A stretch of DNA of 64,000 nt from the NCBI RefSeq assembly GCF_001315105.1, contig NZ_BAZR01000005.1, forward strand, positions 206,735 through 270,734. The letters are read 5' to 3'. Under the pieces are notes generated by a model. The model had not been told where the DNA came from. It made no database searches and saw only the letters and a list, made by a program, of their open reading frames with translations. Both the position numbers and the translations under genes were made by a program. Origin of the DNA: Paenibacillus sp. JCM 10914. GTDB lineage: Bacteria > Bacillota > Bacilli > Paenibacillales > Paenibacillaceae. Below, in pieces: positions 18,674 through 28,600 of this stretch. The stretch's first letter is position 1. The number at the start of each line of letters is the position of its first letter.

Positions 18674-19672
18674 ATGAAGGCGGTTGCTACCATTCACGGA
18701 CAAGTCATAGTTGATCAAGTGGATCAACCGGAGGTTACGCCATCCGGTCATGTACGCATTCGGACCGAGTATTCGGCGGTTAGCCCGGGAACGGAAATGA
18801 TATTCATACGTCAGGCTTCCGGGCGGAAGGTCGTCATGGGCTATAGTGCGGTCGGCATCGTAGAACAGGTCGGCGAACACGTACAGGGAATAGCAGTCGG
18901 TCAACGAGTAGCCTGCTACGGTGCACCTTATGTGCGACACGCGGAGTTTCTGAACGTGCCATCGAATCTGACGGCTGTCGTTCCGGATCATGTAGATCCG
19001 CAGGAAGCGGCGTTTGCAGGCCTCGGTGCCATCGCCATTCATGCTCTGCGGGTCGCGGATTTAAGGTTTGGAGAGTCGGCTGTGGTGGTTGGCCTTGGTA
19101 TACTCGGTCAATTGATCGCGCAGATTGCCAATGCGGCGGCGTATCCGGTGGCGGGTTACGATCTGAATGCGGTACGAGCAGCAGGAATGAGAGGTTATAT
19201 CGCGCATGCATATCATAATCAAGAACAACTGGAGGAGCACATTCAATTAATGACCAGGGGACATGGCGTCGATAGCGTCATCTTGTGCGCAAGCGGACCG
19301 GGCGAGGAGCTAATCAACGCCTCCATGCGCTGGATCCGGGATCGGGGAAAGATCGTCATCGTTGGCGATTTGGCCACAACCTATTCCAGGAATGCGATGT
19401 TTGGCAAAGAAGCGCAGGTGTTGATCTCACGTGCCGGAGGGCCGGGTCGTTACGATACGAGTTACGAATTGGAGAATACCGATTATCCGATCGGATTCGT
19501 CCGGTGGACGGAGGGGCGCAATATGGCCGAGTATATTCGCTTGCTTGCGGAAGGTAGGATAGCGGTAAAATCGCTGATCTCACACGTTGTCCCGGTGGAT
19601 CAGGCGAGCACGGCCTATGCGCGTTACGGCCCAGGGTCATCAACGCTGGGCACCGTCTTTAAGTATGCATGA
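18674..19672 (+). CDS. zinc-type medium-chain dehydrogenase/reductase
   Basis: This 332-residue MDR protein has the GroES-like N-terminal domain (GHVRIRTEYSAVSPGTEM...MGYSAVGIVEQVGEHVQGIAVGQRVACYG) and a Rossmann domain with VVVGLGILGQLIAQIA. The usual catalytic-zinc cysteine (CGTDxH/CGSDxH) is replaced by SPGTEM, as in the bi-domain sugar dehydrogenase-like subgroup, so zinc catalysis is doubtful. AAGGAGG sets the ATG. It is the last gene of the importer/regulator unit and probably oxidises the imported sugar or an alditol from it; the substrate is not known. Confidence 0.88.
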   Translation: MKAVATIHGQVIVDQVDQPEVTPSGHVRIRTEYSAVSPGTEMIFIRQASGRKVVMGYSAVGIVEQVGEHVQGIAVGQRVACYGAPYVRHAEFLNVPSNLTAVVPDHVDPQEAAFAGLGAIAIHALRVADLRFGESAVVVGLGILGQLIAQIANAAAYPVAGYDLNAVRAAGMRGYIAHAYHNQEQLEEHIQLMTRGHGVDSVILCASGPGEELINASMRWIRDRGKIVIVGDLATTYSRNAMFGKEAQVLISRAGGPGRYDTSYELENTDYPIGFVRWTEGRNMAEYIRLLAEGRIAVKSLISHVVPVDQASTAYARYGPGSSTLGTVFKYA

Positions 19673-19678
19673 GTCCAT

Positions 19679-19722
19679 AATGGTCTTTCCCGGCGGTAGT
19701 AGCGGGAAAGACCATTTTTTTT
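19679..19722 (+). terminator. intrinsic terminator after the dehydrogenase
   Basis: The perfect 14-bp stem AATGGTCTTTCCCG / CGGGAAAGACCATT is followed by a run of T. Confidence 0.93.
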
Positions 19723-19814
19723 CTATGAAAATAGCACGTGAGGCTTATCATGGATTTACAATAATATACAAATATAATATAATTGTACTGCATATGAATA
19801 TTTATCTTATTATA

Positions 19815-19828
19815 TGTAAGCGTTATCA
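19815..19828 (+). promoter_or_regulatory. catabolite-responsive element (CcpA site)
   Basis: TGTAAGCGTTATCA, preceded by A, fits the cre consensus WTGNAANCGNWNNCA at every defined position. It lies about 95 bp before the start of the GH8 gene in an AT-rich promoter region, so the glucanase is expected to be repressed by CcpA when preferred sugars are present. Confidence 0.8.
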
Positions 19829-19923
19829 TATGGAAGGTGGTGGTGCTGTTTAAGTGCCGGAATGATGTCGGCTGCTGTCGAGAGATGAAGATGACAACAT
19901 TAATCATTAGAGGAGAGATGTTA

Positions 19924-21147
19924 ATGAACGTATTTCGAAAATCCGTAATTCGCAAAACAGCGATGTGGGTGTGTGCCCTTCTGCTCGTTTTGCCTGCCGG
20001 ACTTTCCATGGCCGCCAACAAACCATTCCCGCAGCATACGACATACACCAGCGGCTCGATTAAACCTAATAATGTAACACAATCGGCGATGGACAATGCG
20101 GTAACGAGTAAATGGAATAGTTGGAAAGGCTCTTTCCTCAAACCAGCCGCAACGGGGCAATATTATGTGAAATATAATTCCGCTGGAGAGACCGTATCGG
20201 AAGCTCACGGCTATGGTATGATCTTTACGGTGCTGATGGCGGGTTATGACAGTAATGCTCGGACCTATTTTGACGGGCTTTATCGATACTACCAAGCGCA
20301 TCCAAGCAATAATAATCCGTATTTGATGGCTTGGAAACAGAATAGCAGCTTCCAGAATATCGAAGGTGCCAATTCGGCAACCGATGGTGATATGGACATA
20401 GCTTATGCACTCCTGCTTGCGGACAGGCAGTGGGGAAGCAGTGGATCGATCAATTATTTGCAAGCGGCCAAGAATATCATTAATGCGATTATGAGCAATG
20501 ACGTCAATCAATCCCAATGGACGCTTCGGCTCGGGGACTGGGCTACCAGCGGCAACTACAATACCGCGACACGGCCATCGGATTTCATGATGAATCATCT
20601 GAAAGCGTTCAAAGCCGCTACAGGCGACACACGCTGGGATAATGTTATCAACAAGACGTACACAATCATTAATTCGATTTATAACGGCTACAGTTCGAAC
20701 ACTGGATTTCTGCCAGACTTCGTGGTGCTATCGGGCAGCAATTACCAGCCTGCGGGACCAGGGTTCCTGGAAGGGGCTTATGACGGGCAGTATTACTATA
20801 ATTCCTCTCGGACACCGTGGCGGATTGGAACAGACTATCTCTTGACCGGTGATAACCGTGCACTGAATCAATTGAACAAGATGAATACCTTCATCAAGTC
20901 GGCCACAAGCAGCAATCCGGCTAATGTGAAGGCGGGTTATAACTTGAACGGTACGGCGCTGGTGACATACAACAGCGGTGCGTTCTATGCCCCATTCGGC
21001 GTAAGTGCTATGACGTCGTCCAGCCATCAGAGCTGGCTCAATTCCGTGTGGACATACACGGTGAATGCATCGGCGGAAGGTTATTACGAGGAGAGCATCA
21101 AGCTGTTCTCGCTGATCGTAATGTCGGGTAACTGGTGGACTTATTAA
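19924..21147 (+). CDS. secreted glycoside hydrolase family 8 enzyme (endoglucanase/lichenase/chitosanase type)
   Basis: AGAGGAG eight bases upstream selects the ATG of MNVFRKSVIRK rather than earlier in-frame starts. Residues 1-31 are a signal peptide (LLLVLPAGLSMAANK). The mature ~376 residues are one GH8 (alpha/alpha)6 barrel. The acid is Glu93 in SEAHGYGM, and the family signature ATDGDMDIAYALLLADRQW spans residues 152-170. GH8 members cleave cellulose, lichenan, chitosan or xylan; which one cannot be told from the motifs alone. It is a single-gene unit with its own cre site and terminator. Confidence 0.93.
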   Translation: MNVFRKSVIRKTAMWVCALLLVLPAGLSMAANKPFPQHTTYTSGSIKPNNVTQSAMDNAVTSKWNSWKGSFLKPAATGQYYVKYNSAGETVSEAHGYGMIFTVLMAGYDSNARTYFDGLYRYYQAHPSNNNPYLMAWKQNSSFQNIEGANSATDGDMDIAYALLLADRQWGSSGSINYLQAAKNIINAIMSNDVNQSQWTLRLGDWATSGNYNTATRPSDFMMNHLKAFKAATGDTRWDNVINKTYTIINSIYNGYSSNTGFLPDFVVLSGSNYQPAGPGFLEGAYDGQYYYNSSRTPWRIGTDYLLTGDNRALNQLNKMNTFIKSATSSNPANVKAGYNLNGTALVTYNSGAFYAPFGVSAMTSSSHQSWLNSVWTYTVNASAEGYYEESIKLFSLIVMSGNWWTY

Positions 21148-21189
21148 TTTCTATCTGATGGCTCTTCGAATCAGATCGTGTGTCAAATA

Positions 21190-21240
21190 AAGCCACAGCG
21201 GTGCTCAGGATGTTATTCCTGCGCCGTTATGGCTTTTTTT
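21190..21240 (+). terminator. intrinsic terminator after the GH8 gene
   Basis: AAGCCACAGCGGTGCTCAGGA pairs imperfectly with the complementary arm ending GGCTT, followed by seven T. Confidence 0.85.
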
Positions 21241-21565
21241 CGTTAGCCGCTTTCTTGAGCAAATTATGATAAGGTGTTGCAGCATGGTGCGAAAGAATCG
21301 AAGCTTGGCTAAGGGGGGAGGATCGGGGTTATGACACCTTAACAAATTTCAACGATGGATAAGCTTATTCATAAAGCGTGGTCAATCGACTTATTGGCCG
21401 CGTTGGAAACCTGAGAGGAGAAGAAGACGATGTATTATTATGGTTATCGATTTTCTGATAAGAACGTGCTTACGTTAGAAAGTATAAAAATGGTGCAGAT
21501 GATAGCGATTTGAATTAATTGTTATTAAGATTAAAGGTAGTATTGTAGAATAAGGGTCGGAAAAA

Positions 21566-21757
21566 TTTGAAACCGAACGACTTTTATTGCGTATTCCTCA
21601 GATTGGCGATGGAGCCATGATTAATGAGGCAATAAAAGATTCTTATGAATTTTTGGATAAGTGGATTCACCCAATTCCAAAAACCGAAGAGACTGAAGCC
21701 AATGCTCGTAAGCTTCGATCGAATTTCTTTTTGCGTGAAGCATTAACTTTTAAATAG
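21566..21757 (+). pseudogene. N-terminal remnant of a GNAT (RimJ/RimL-type) acetyltransferase
   Basis: About 63 codons without a start read FETERLLLRIPQIGDGAMI..., then AIKDSYEFLDKWIHPIPKTEE and NARKLRSNFFLRE before a stop. This is the typical beginning of a ribosomal-protein-type GNAT acetyltransferase; the acetyl-CoA-binding half is absent. A ribosome site and ATG about 130 bp upstream (21430) give only a short peptide that stops. The gap from 21241 to about 22000 therefore holds gene debris and no intact gene. Confidence 0.55.
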
Positions 21758-21836
21758 GCCGTTTATAAGAACTCTAGCAGTCGGTCGATTATAGATTATA
21801 AAACTAGCAGATTAATTTAACTTTTAGATTCATTAC

Positions 21837-21887
21837 AAAGGCTTTCTTCCATGAAGTGTAGAACTTATTATGGGAGGAAGCTTTTTT
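21837..21887 (+). terminator. probable intrinsic terminator
   Basis: AAAGGCTTTCTTCCAT pairs, with G-U pairs and one mismatch, with ATGGGAGGAAGCTTTTT, which supplies the T run. It presumably belonged to the acetyltransferase gene now lost. Confidence 0.6.
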
Positions 21888-22021
21888 GTGTGTGACTTGC
21901 TTCATAGCATATTTTTTCTTGCTCCAATAATAAACATTCCCTACCGGAATGTCGATGATGAGTATATATAGAATACGTTCTAGTCGTTGTTTGTTGTGGT
22001 CTATATTTGGGGGTGAACAAA

Positions 22022-23316
22022 TTGGGCGATCGGGGGCTGGATTACAGGCGGATTGGCCTGGTCATGGTGCTGTGTGTAGGGTTATTGATGTTGACGGCAG
22101 CTTGTACGGTGGCGGAGTTGCCGGCGGAGGACGCGCGCCAATCGGTGTCCAACAAGACTCGGGGGAGTCAAAATCAGGGTCTGTGATCATGGCGAATGAT
22201 GCTGTGCAAAAAGCAGGCGAGGAGAGGAACGAGAGCAACACCCAGAACTTGGAGAGAGAGATCTTCGAAGTGGACTTAAGCAAAATCGAGCGTACGGCGA
22301 TTGAAACGGTGATCCTCATGTACGAAGCTCTCCAGGCCAAGGACAAGGAGAGCTACTTCCAGCATGCTGACATTCCGAGTATGCGGATATCTCCGGCTAA
22401 ATTGGAGGTTATGATGATCGAAGCGGGCCGGCGAGAACTTCGGCCGGAACGGTTCATGCTATTGGATCGATCGGTACTGGATCCGGAGAAGCTGTCATTG
22501 TTGGCTTTGACTTATGGCAGCCAAGCAGAAGTCGTATTGGAGGAGCTAAGCCATGGCGATCGGCATCTATGGTTCGTTAATGAATTTCCGGACGGACCGA
22601 GGGTTGTCGATCAGAATACGATCTATCCGGGTGCCTATGAGCTCGGTAGGGACGCGGGTCTCGAAGAGTTGATCAATGTCGGGATTGAGCAAGCGGCAGA
22701 GAATCGCCGGTTCCTGGCGGTTAAGTCGAAGAAACCGATCATGACTCCAATGCAGACGGTCTCCATGCTGTATCAGGCGGCACAAGATGGCGATGAATCG
22801 ACTTTCTATCAGCTCTCCGGTGGGGATGAGGGGTATTTCGCTGGCAGGTACGCACAGGATATGGTGGAATTCTCGGAGTGGATGAAGGCATTCGAAAGCG
22901 TGCAGCGCTTCCCGATGGAAGACATACCGCGCGCCAAGCTCGCAGGCGCCTATCGGGCAGATTACAATGAGCGTTTCGGTTCCGAGTGGCAAGTGGTGGT
23001 AGCCTGGGACCCGCGCGAAGAGAGCGGGTACATGGGAACATCCTGGATTATGGCGCCAGGCATGGACGGTATCCGTTATGTGGTGAAGCAGGCATTGACA
23101 GCCGATCTGAAGTCGTTCCTCAGCGATGAATACATACGTGTTCCGCAGATGATAACAACGAGTAGCAGCACAGGCACCAGTTCAGCGATAACAAAAGCGC
23201 GCATCCGGAATAAATTCCTGCTGCGTGCTTTTGTTATTGCGGAGCCCTTACGGCTGCAGATTCTTGATGGTATCCAGCGTTTCGTTGATCTTGTCCACGG
23301 TCTGGACGATGTTTGA
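22022..23316 (+). CDS. lipoprotein of unknown function, probable -1 frameshift after the signal
   Basis: A TTG start behind GGGGGTGA opens a frame with a perfect lipoprotein signal (LVMVLCVGLLMLTAAC). That frame stops at 22184-22186. The long downstream frame, one base out of phase, continues from about VIMANDAVQKAGEE to the end and has no signal of its own. The simplest reading is one lipoprotein of about 400 residues with a base missing between 22105 and 22186, perhaps in the GGGGG run. The body has two similar halves (TAIETVILMYEALQAKDKESYFQ and QTVSMLYQAAQDGDESTFYQL), suggesting a duplicated NTF2-like module. The last ~45 residues run through a terminator, so the true stop may be earlier. 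Confidence 0.6.
23186..23240. terminator. bidirectional terminator between convergent lipoprotein genes
   Basis: A 19-bp stem, GCGATAACAAAAGCGCGCA against TGCGTGCTTTTGTTATTGC, lies inside the apparent end of the plus-strand lipoprotein and eight bases beyond the stop of the minus-strand one. Confidence 0.75.
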
Positions 23317-23679
23317 ATTCTGGATGTCGGTCACTCCGTTCTGAATCTGATCCATGTAACCGTTAATGTCCGTTAACAACGTATCGTTTAACCCGACCAA
23401 CTGCTCATGGATGGAGTCGGCGAAAGCGGGGGCATCGATCCCGTTAAAGTCGGCGATCCGCTGCTTCATCTCTTCCAGCTCCTTATTCAGCGCCTCTGTG
23501 GCTTCGGCGCTTTTAGCTGCCTGCTTCGCCAGTTCAGGTATGGAGCTCGCGAATTGCGAGGTTTCATTAATGAAGGTTCCGGCTTCTTGTGTATAGTCAA
23601 GGGACTGGTTGACGCTATCCAATAGGGAACATCCGGAGAGCGTAATCAGCATCATTGGGATCACTAGCCATTTTTTCAT
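23248..23679 (-). CDS. DUF6376-type small lipoprotein
   Basis: The ATG of MKKWLVIPMMLITLSGC is set by AGGAGG. The signal ends in the lipobox LSGC, so the mature ~126-residue protein is membrane-anchored. It is almost entirely helical with heptad-like spacing (ELAKQAAKSAEATEALNKEL...) and matches the short DUF6376 family found in Bacillus and Paenibacillus, whose role is unknown. Its 3' end overlaps the apparent end of the convergent lipoprotein by 69 bp, an overlap that is probably an annotation effect of the frameshift there. Confidence 0.8.
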   Translation of the reverse strand: MKKWLVIPMMLITLSGCSLLDSVNQSLDYTQEAGTFINETSQFASSIPELAKQAAKSAEATEALNKELEEMKQRIADFNGIDAPAFADSIHEQLVGLNDTLLTDINGYMDQIQNGVTDIQNSNIVQTVDKINETLDTIKNLQP

Positions 23680-23820
23680 GGGGGTCATCCTCCTGTTCAG
23701 CATTCGTTTGTCCTTTTCCTACGCATGAGCGAGAAAAAGGTTTTGTTTTTTTGCGGGGAGTCGTTGGAAAAGGAGAGCTCGACGAAAACGAGCAGGCAGG
23801 GGAGCGCGCGTTCCGCTACT

Positions 23821-24354
23821 TTAATAATGGCTGCCTTGGATCAAGCGGATAAGGTGAATGAAGCCTTCCACCATGCGCGCAAACATGCTTTTTCCGCCAG
23901 TGGTTCCCGTTTCTCCTTGTTCGGTCTCCTCCCCGGTGCTCCCCGGCTTCGCGCCTTCGCCGAGCGAAGCAACGTCCACGCCGGCAACAGGCCCGGTGTT
24001 CCCGCACAGATGGGCCTTGGGCTTATGGATGTCATCGGCGTCGGCAAAGACAACGTATTCTTTGCCCTTCTCGAACGTATCCCAGCCGTTGGAGTAAATG
24101 TCGATACGCTGCAGCTTCGAGTCGCCCTTCCACCATTCCGTAACTTCGAACGTATAATAGAATTTATCGACCAGGCGATGATCCTGCGTGGAGACCAAGG
24201 TTCCGCGGAATACGATGTCTGAGTCCGCAACTTCCTCCGTGACAGCCCGGGGTGGCGCGCAAGACAGGGCGTGTACCGGCTCGCTGCCCCAGCCAAGCCA
24301 TGCCTGCCCGAGCAGCATCAGGCTGAGCAGGGCGAGTATTCCTGTTCTCTTCAT
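23821..24354 (-). CDS. secreted protein with TIMP/netrin-like (NTR) domain
   Basis: GGAGGG precedes the ATG. Residues 1-30 are a signal peptide (ALLSLMLLGQAWLGWGSEPVHA), and the mature protein begins LSCAPPRAVTEEVADSDIVFRGTLVS. It continues with YYTFEVTEWWKGD and KGKEYVVFAD...LCGNTGPV, the pattern of bacterial proteins resembling tissue inhibitors of metalloproteases. These have an OB fold with a cysteine close to the mature N-terminus; the second cysteine (HLCGN) could form a disulphide. A glycine/threonine-rich linker and a helix rather than a clear membrane anchor end the protein. In bacteria the function is unknown. Confidence 0.75.
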   Translation of the reverse strand: MKRTGILALLSLMLLGQAWLGWGSEPVHALSCAPPRAVTEEVADSDIVFRGTLVSTQDHRLVDKFYYTFEVTEWWKGDSKLQRIDIYSNGWDTFEKGKEYVVFADADDIHKPKAHLCGNTGPVAGVDVASLGEGAKPGSTGEETEQGETGTTGGKSMFARMVEGFIHLIRLIQGSHY

Positions 24355-24380
24355 GATATCCCTCCACCTTAACAGTAAAA

Positions 24381-24552
24381 TTTATGTAATAGACGATAGG
24401 GGGAGGCGGATTGTTGCAAACGGAACCAAATACCCGGGAACCGCAGGCTCCCGGGGGATGGACTTCAACCATGATGAATAGATTTTGGCTAGATCTGCCT
24501 TGCCTCGAGTCGCCTGGCGATGATCGACAGCGTGTAATTCAAGGTGAAATAC
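24381..24552 (+). repeat. 172-bp direct repeat, left copy (transporter tail block)
   Basis: This block matches 29139-29310 with two differences and no gaps. Its last ~64 bp are the final codons, read on the minus strand, of the amino acid permease gene whose real copy ends at 29247. The rest is that gene's downstream region with the hairpin CCCGGGA...TCCCGGG. Here it is a displaced fragment without the rest of the permease. Confidence 0.95.
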
Positions 24553-24692
24553 TAGAAGCCATTCATCAAGCGATTGGTCTGGGAATTATGAAGGGTGATG
24601 AATCTGGCTATATTCGACCGCGGGCAGTCACTTCACGAGCAGAAATGGTCGTCATGCTTTCCCGTATCCTGCAGCTACAGAACGGAAACTAA
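24553..24692 (+). pseudogene. C-terminal SLH-domain fragment joined to the permease tail
   Basis: The 46 codons EAIHQAIGLGIMKGDESGYIRPRAVTSRAEMVVMLSRILQLQNGN duplicate the very end of the SLH surface protein (matching from 28878 to its stop), with a few changes near the end. The fragment is fused directly to the 172-bp permease-tail block, so it has no natural start and cannot form a complete SLH module. Confidence 0.85.
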
Positions 24693-24949
24693 GATTTTTT
24701 GAATGAAACGATGCACATGCGAATTTAATAAGAGTAATTAAATCAGGCAAGCTGGGAGTTTCCCCCCAATCTCTATTTTTTGTGTAATAACCATTAATTA
24801 GATGGGGAGACACTCCTTTTTTTGCGCTTAAATAGCCTTTTTCTTGTCTTCTAAAACTTTAGTATGATTACTAATTCTAAAAACTATAATACTATCTTGA
24901 AGTAGTAGGAGTTTGCTAATAGTGGCACAAGAATACTGCTTCTATGTAT

Positions 24950-25535
24950 CTCTATTGTTGCTGTTCTGTTTTTATCGCTTGGAAGGGGAGAGGCTGCCTT
25001 CGTTGATCCCCTTGATTAATTCACAACAGGTACTCCAGATGGGCACGGAGGATCAAATAATATCGGACAAAGCTTTGTAGCTGGAAAGACGGGGTACATG
25101 TACGATCTGGAATTACATATGCTCGCCGTACCACCTCCTATTGTTACTGTAACCATTGAAATTCTTGAGGGTCAAACGATGACAGGAAACGTGTTAGGGA
25201 CTGGAAGCTTCAGTAGTAGTATCCGTACCCGGACTCCCAGGAGGTTGGGTGCCAGTAACATTTACAGATGGCGTTTACTTGCAAGCTGGGAATACGTATA
25301 CAATTAAAATGACGACATCAAGCCAGACTGGTCAGGTACAATGGCAATTGCTTGATCAAGGCGCTTATGCCAACGGAACCCAGTTTTATGAAGGTTTATG
25401 GGGAGATCTTGCGTTTGATTTTTTCTTCAGAACGTATGTCGCCGATGAGCAAAGGCAATACGCGACGGAGTTGGTAGTAAGTTCACTATCAGGCAACTAT
25501 GGGGACACCGTCCAACTGAATGCGGATTTAACTAT
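24950..25535 (+). pseudogene. degenerate paralogue of the SLH protein N-terminal region
   Basis: In pieces of two frames this reads IVAVLFLSLGRGEAAFVDPLD-stop-FTTGTPDGHGGSNNIGQSFVAGKTGYMYDLEL..., then PGGWVPVTFTDGVYLQAG...SGNYGDTVQLNADLT. It follows residues ~28-215 of the intact protein downstream at roughly 60-70% identity. It has a TAA at 25017, where the intact copy has CAA, a frameshift near 25220, and an abrupt end before the first Ig-like domain. Unlike the single-base breaks elsewhere, these multiple lesions mark real decay. Confidence 0.85.
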
Positions 25536-25657
25536 TTTTTTCTATATAACTTTAGTTAGATTACAAATCCATATAACTATAGCTATAATATCTAAAATAA
25601 AATGCTACGGAGCTGAACTTGAAGAGAAAAAGAGGGAGAAGAAAGGAAGAAACATCT

Positions 25658-28600
25658 ATGATCGGAAAAAGTTTTATAAACTCAAATGGAAGGCGTAAGG
25701 AGTATAAGAAAGTTGGAGGGCTGCTGTTTTTTTGTGTGATAATTGCTGCTGTTATGTTTTTGTCACTTGAGGGAGGGGAAGCGGCCTCAGTTGACCCACT
25801 CGATCAATTCACGCCAGACAATCCGAATACCCATGGCGGGTCTCATGATGTGGGTCAAAGCTTTACTGCTGGGCTAACAGGCTATATGTACGATCTTGAA
25901 TTAATTATGCTCAATGAATCAGCTCCTTTGGTTACGGTGACAGTTGAAATTCTGGAAGGGCAGACGATGACAGGCAATGTGTTGGGTACGGTGAGCTTTC
26001 AGAGCAGTGCCGTTGTTCATAGGATTCCGGGGGGATGGGTTCCCATAAGATTTACGGAAGGCGTTTATCTGGAAGCAGGAGAAACGTACACGATTAAAAT
26101 GACAACGTCGCTTCAGACTCAACAGCTGCAATGGAGCATGTTTTCGTCGGATGTGTACAGTGGAGGGGGGCCATACTATCTTGGTCACTGGAATCATCCC
26201 TCATCGGATTATGGATTCCGAACATATGTCGCAGCTGAACAGCGCGATTATTCAACGACTTTGTCTGTTCCAGTGGTGTCAGGGATCTATGGAGATGCTG
26301 TCCAATTGAAGGCTGAGTTGACAGCTGGGGGAATAGCGCTGCCTTCGCAGATGGTATCCTTTGAGATTAACGGGGTGTCTGCTGGGTCTGCGCAGACGAA
26401 CGAGCACGGAAGTGCAGTAATTAACTATGCGTTTATGGTTCCAGGTAGTTATACGATAACGGCATCCTATGCGGGAGACAGTCCTTATCAGTCGAGCAGT
26501 GGGACGGGTACATTAAACGTGGATAGGAGACCGTTAACGGTAACAGCTAATGATGTGGGGATGCAATATGGCAGCCAGATTCCAACTATGACTGCCTCCT
26601 TCTCGGGACTAGCGTCTTGGGATACGGCTACTTCTGTTGGAGTACCATCATTCTCAATAAACGCAACTTCGGGAAGTAACGTTGGGCAGTATACTATTAC
26701 ACCATCTGGCGTGACATCGGGGTACTATACAGTAACGTATGTTCCAGGAATTTTGACGATTGAGGAGGCTCCGCTTAGTGTTACGGTAGATAACGTAACC
26801 CGATTTTACGGAGCAAGTAACCCAACGTTTGTTGGTACGGTAACGGGTGCGCGAGCTCAAGATGGGATTACCGTGGCCTATGCAACAACAGCGGATGAAA
26901 TGAGCGAAGTCGGAACATATCCAATTAATGCGTCACTGAATGATCCGAACGGTAGGCTGGGGAATTATGATGTTACGACAACATCTGGAACACTGACGGT
27001 TGATCAAGCTCCTTTGACTGTGACGCCAGACTCATTTGCACGCTGGGAGAATTACGACAACCCCGTGCTAACAGGATCTATAGCTGGTGTCATCGGTACA
27101 GATGATATTACGGCACTCTATGAGACCATCGCCGTGAGGAGCAGTGCAGTGGGAACGTATACCATTGATACCGAAATTAACGATCCACAAGACAGAATTG
27201 GAAACTATGATGTTACAGTTGTACCTGCGGAGCTTGTTGTGTATGCCGCTCCATTGCCCATCTTGTCGGGCGGGGATACGGACCAGAGTGTCACGGGTGA
27301 TGTTGGATTGCCGATGACAGACGGAGGAGGAAGACCGATTGTGTGGACTTCCTCAGATAACGATTTGCTTGATTCGGCAACTGGTAGCGTACAGCGACCA
27401 TCCTATTTGGAGGGAGACGCAGAGATCACGCTTCAGGCCAGAGTTACGGCAAATGGAGAGGTGTACGAGGTATTCTACGATTTGACTATACTTGCGGAGG
27501 ATATGACAGACGAGGAAGCTGTGGCGATCGATGCTCAGGATGTAGAAATCGGTTATACACCGGGAGACGATGCCGCACAGGTACGTGGTACTGTTACGCT
27601 ACCTACTAGCGGAGCCAATGGGTCGACAATAGCGTGGACATCTTCACTCCCAACTGTGATTGACCCAGATACCGGAGCTGTTCGTAGACCCTCTTTCTTC
27701 ACAGGCGATCAATCTGTCACGCTAGAGGCTACGATATCCAAGGGAACAGCAACCCAGACGCTGACGTTCCAACTCACAGTTATACGTACGAATAATATGG
27801 GGGGCGGAGGCCATGGAGGAACAGGAAATATTGATGGAACAGGAAATATTGATGGAACAGAACCTGTGCCACCTAAACCAGGGCTTTATGTTGAAATTGA
27901 AACGCCACAAGGAAAAAAGAGAATTGAACTCTCCCGTGCTGATGGGGCTAAGGGGATAATACGAATCGCTACGGACGAAGCGGTTGGAGAATTCACGCTT
28001 CACGGTGAGGTGATCCAGCGACTCAAAGCGTTAAATGCGGACATGGTGCTTACCTTTGCTACATCGTTGAAGGAAATAGATTTCCCACTGGCCGAATGGG
28101 GGAGCACGAAAGAAGACAGTGCTCTTGCGATAAGGATTAGTAATGAAAAAGAAGATTCGAGAATTGCTTCTGTCATTAGTGAGCTGGAGGCTCAGGTCCT
28201 TGCCGGTCCAATTCGATTTGAGGCAAAAGAGCTTAGTAGAAACGAGCAGCAGGTAGGGCTTAGTCCGTTCTCACAAAATGTTGAACGACGCATATCGTTA
28301 GGGAATGTGTCCGTATCCGAAACATCTACCGTTGTATGGTGGGATGAGGAGCGATATGAGCTGAGGTATGTTCCTGCACGTTTTTCGACGGAGAACGGAG
28401 AGTCTGTGGCGATTGTACAGAGCAAAGGCACAGGTCTTTACTTCGTCATCGACCGAAAGGTGAGCTTTGATGACATGCAAGGTCACTGGGGAAGAAAAGA
28501 AGCGGAAAGGCTTGCTTCTAAATTAATCGTGCAGGGGCGTGGAGCGAATCAGTTTGATCCGAAAGGTACACTTACACGTGCTGAGACGGCTGCCTTATTG

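Noticed and set aside
24411..24692. A 93-codon frame beginning MLQTEPNTREPQAPGG
   Set aside because: It merely joins the antisense of the permease tail block to a fragment of the SLH gene; the first half is not coding in its original place. The similar frame at 29169 is the same artefact.
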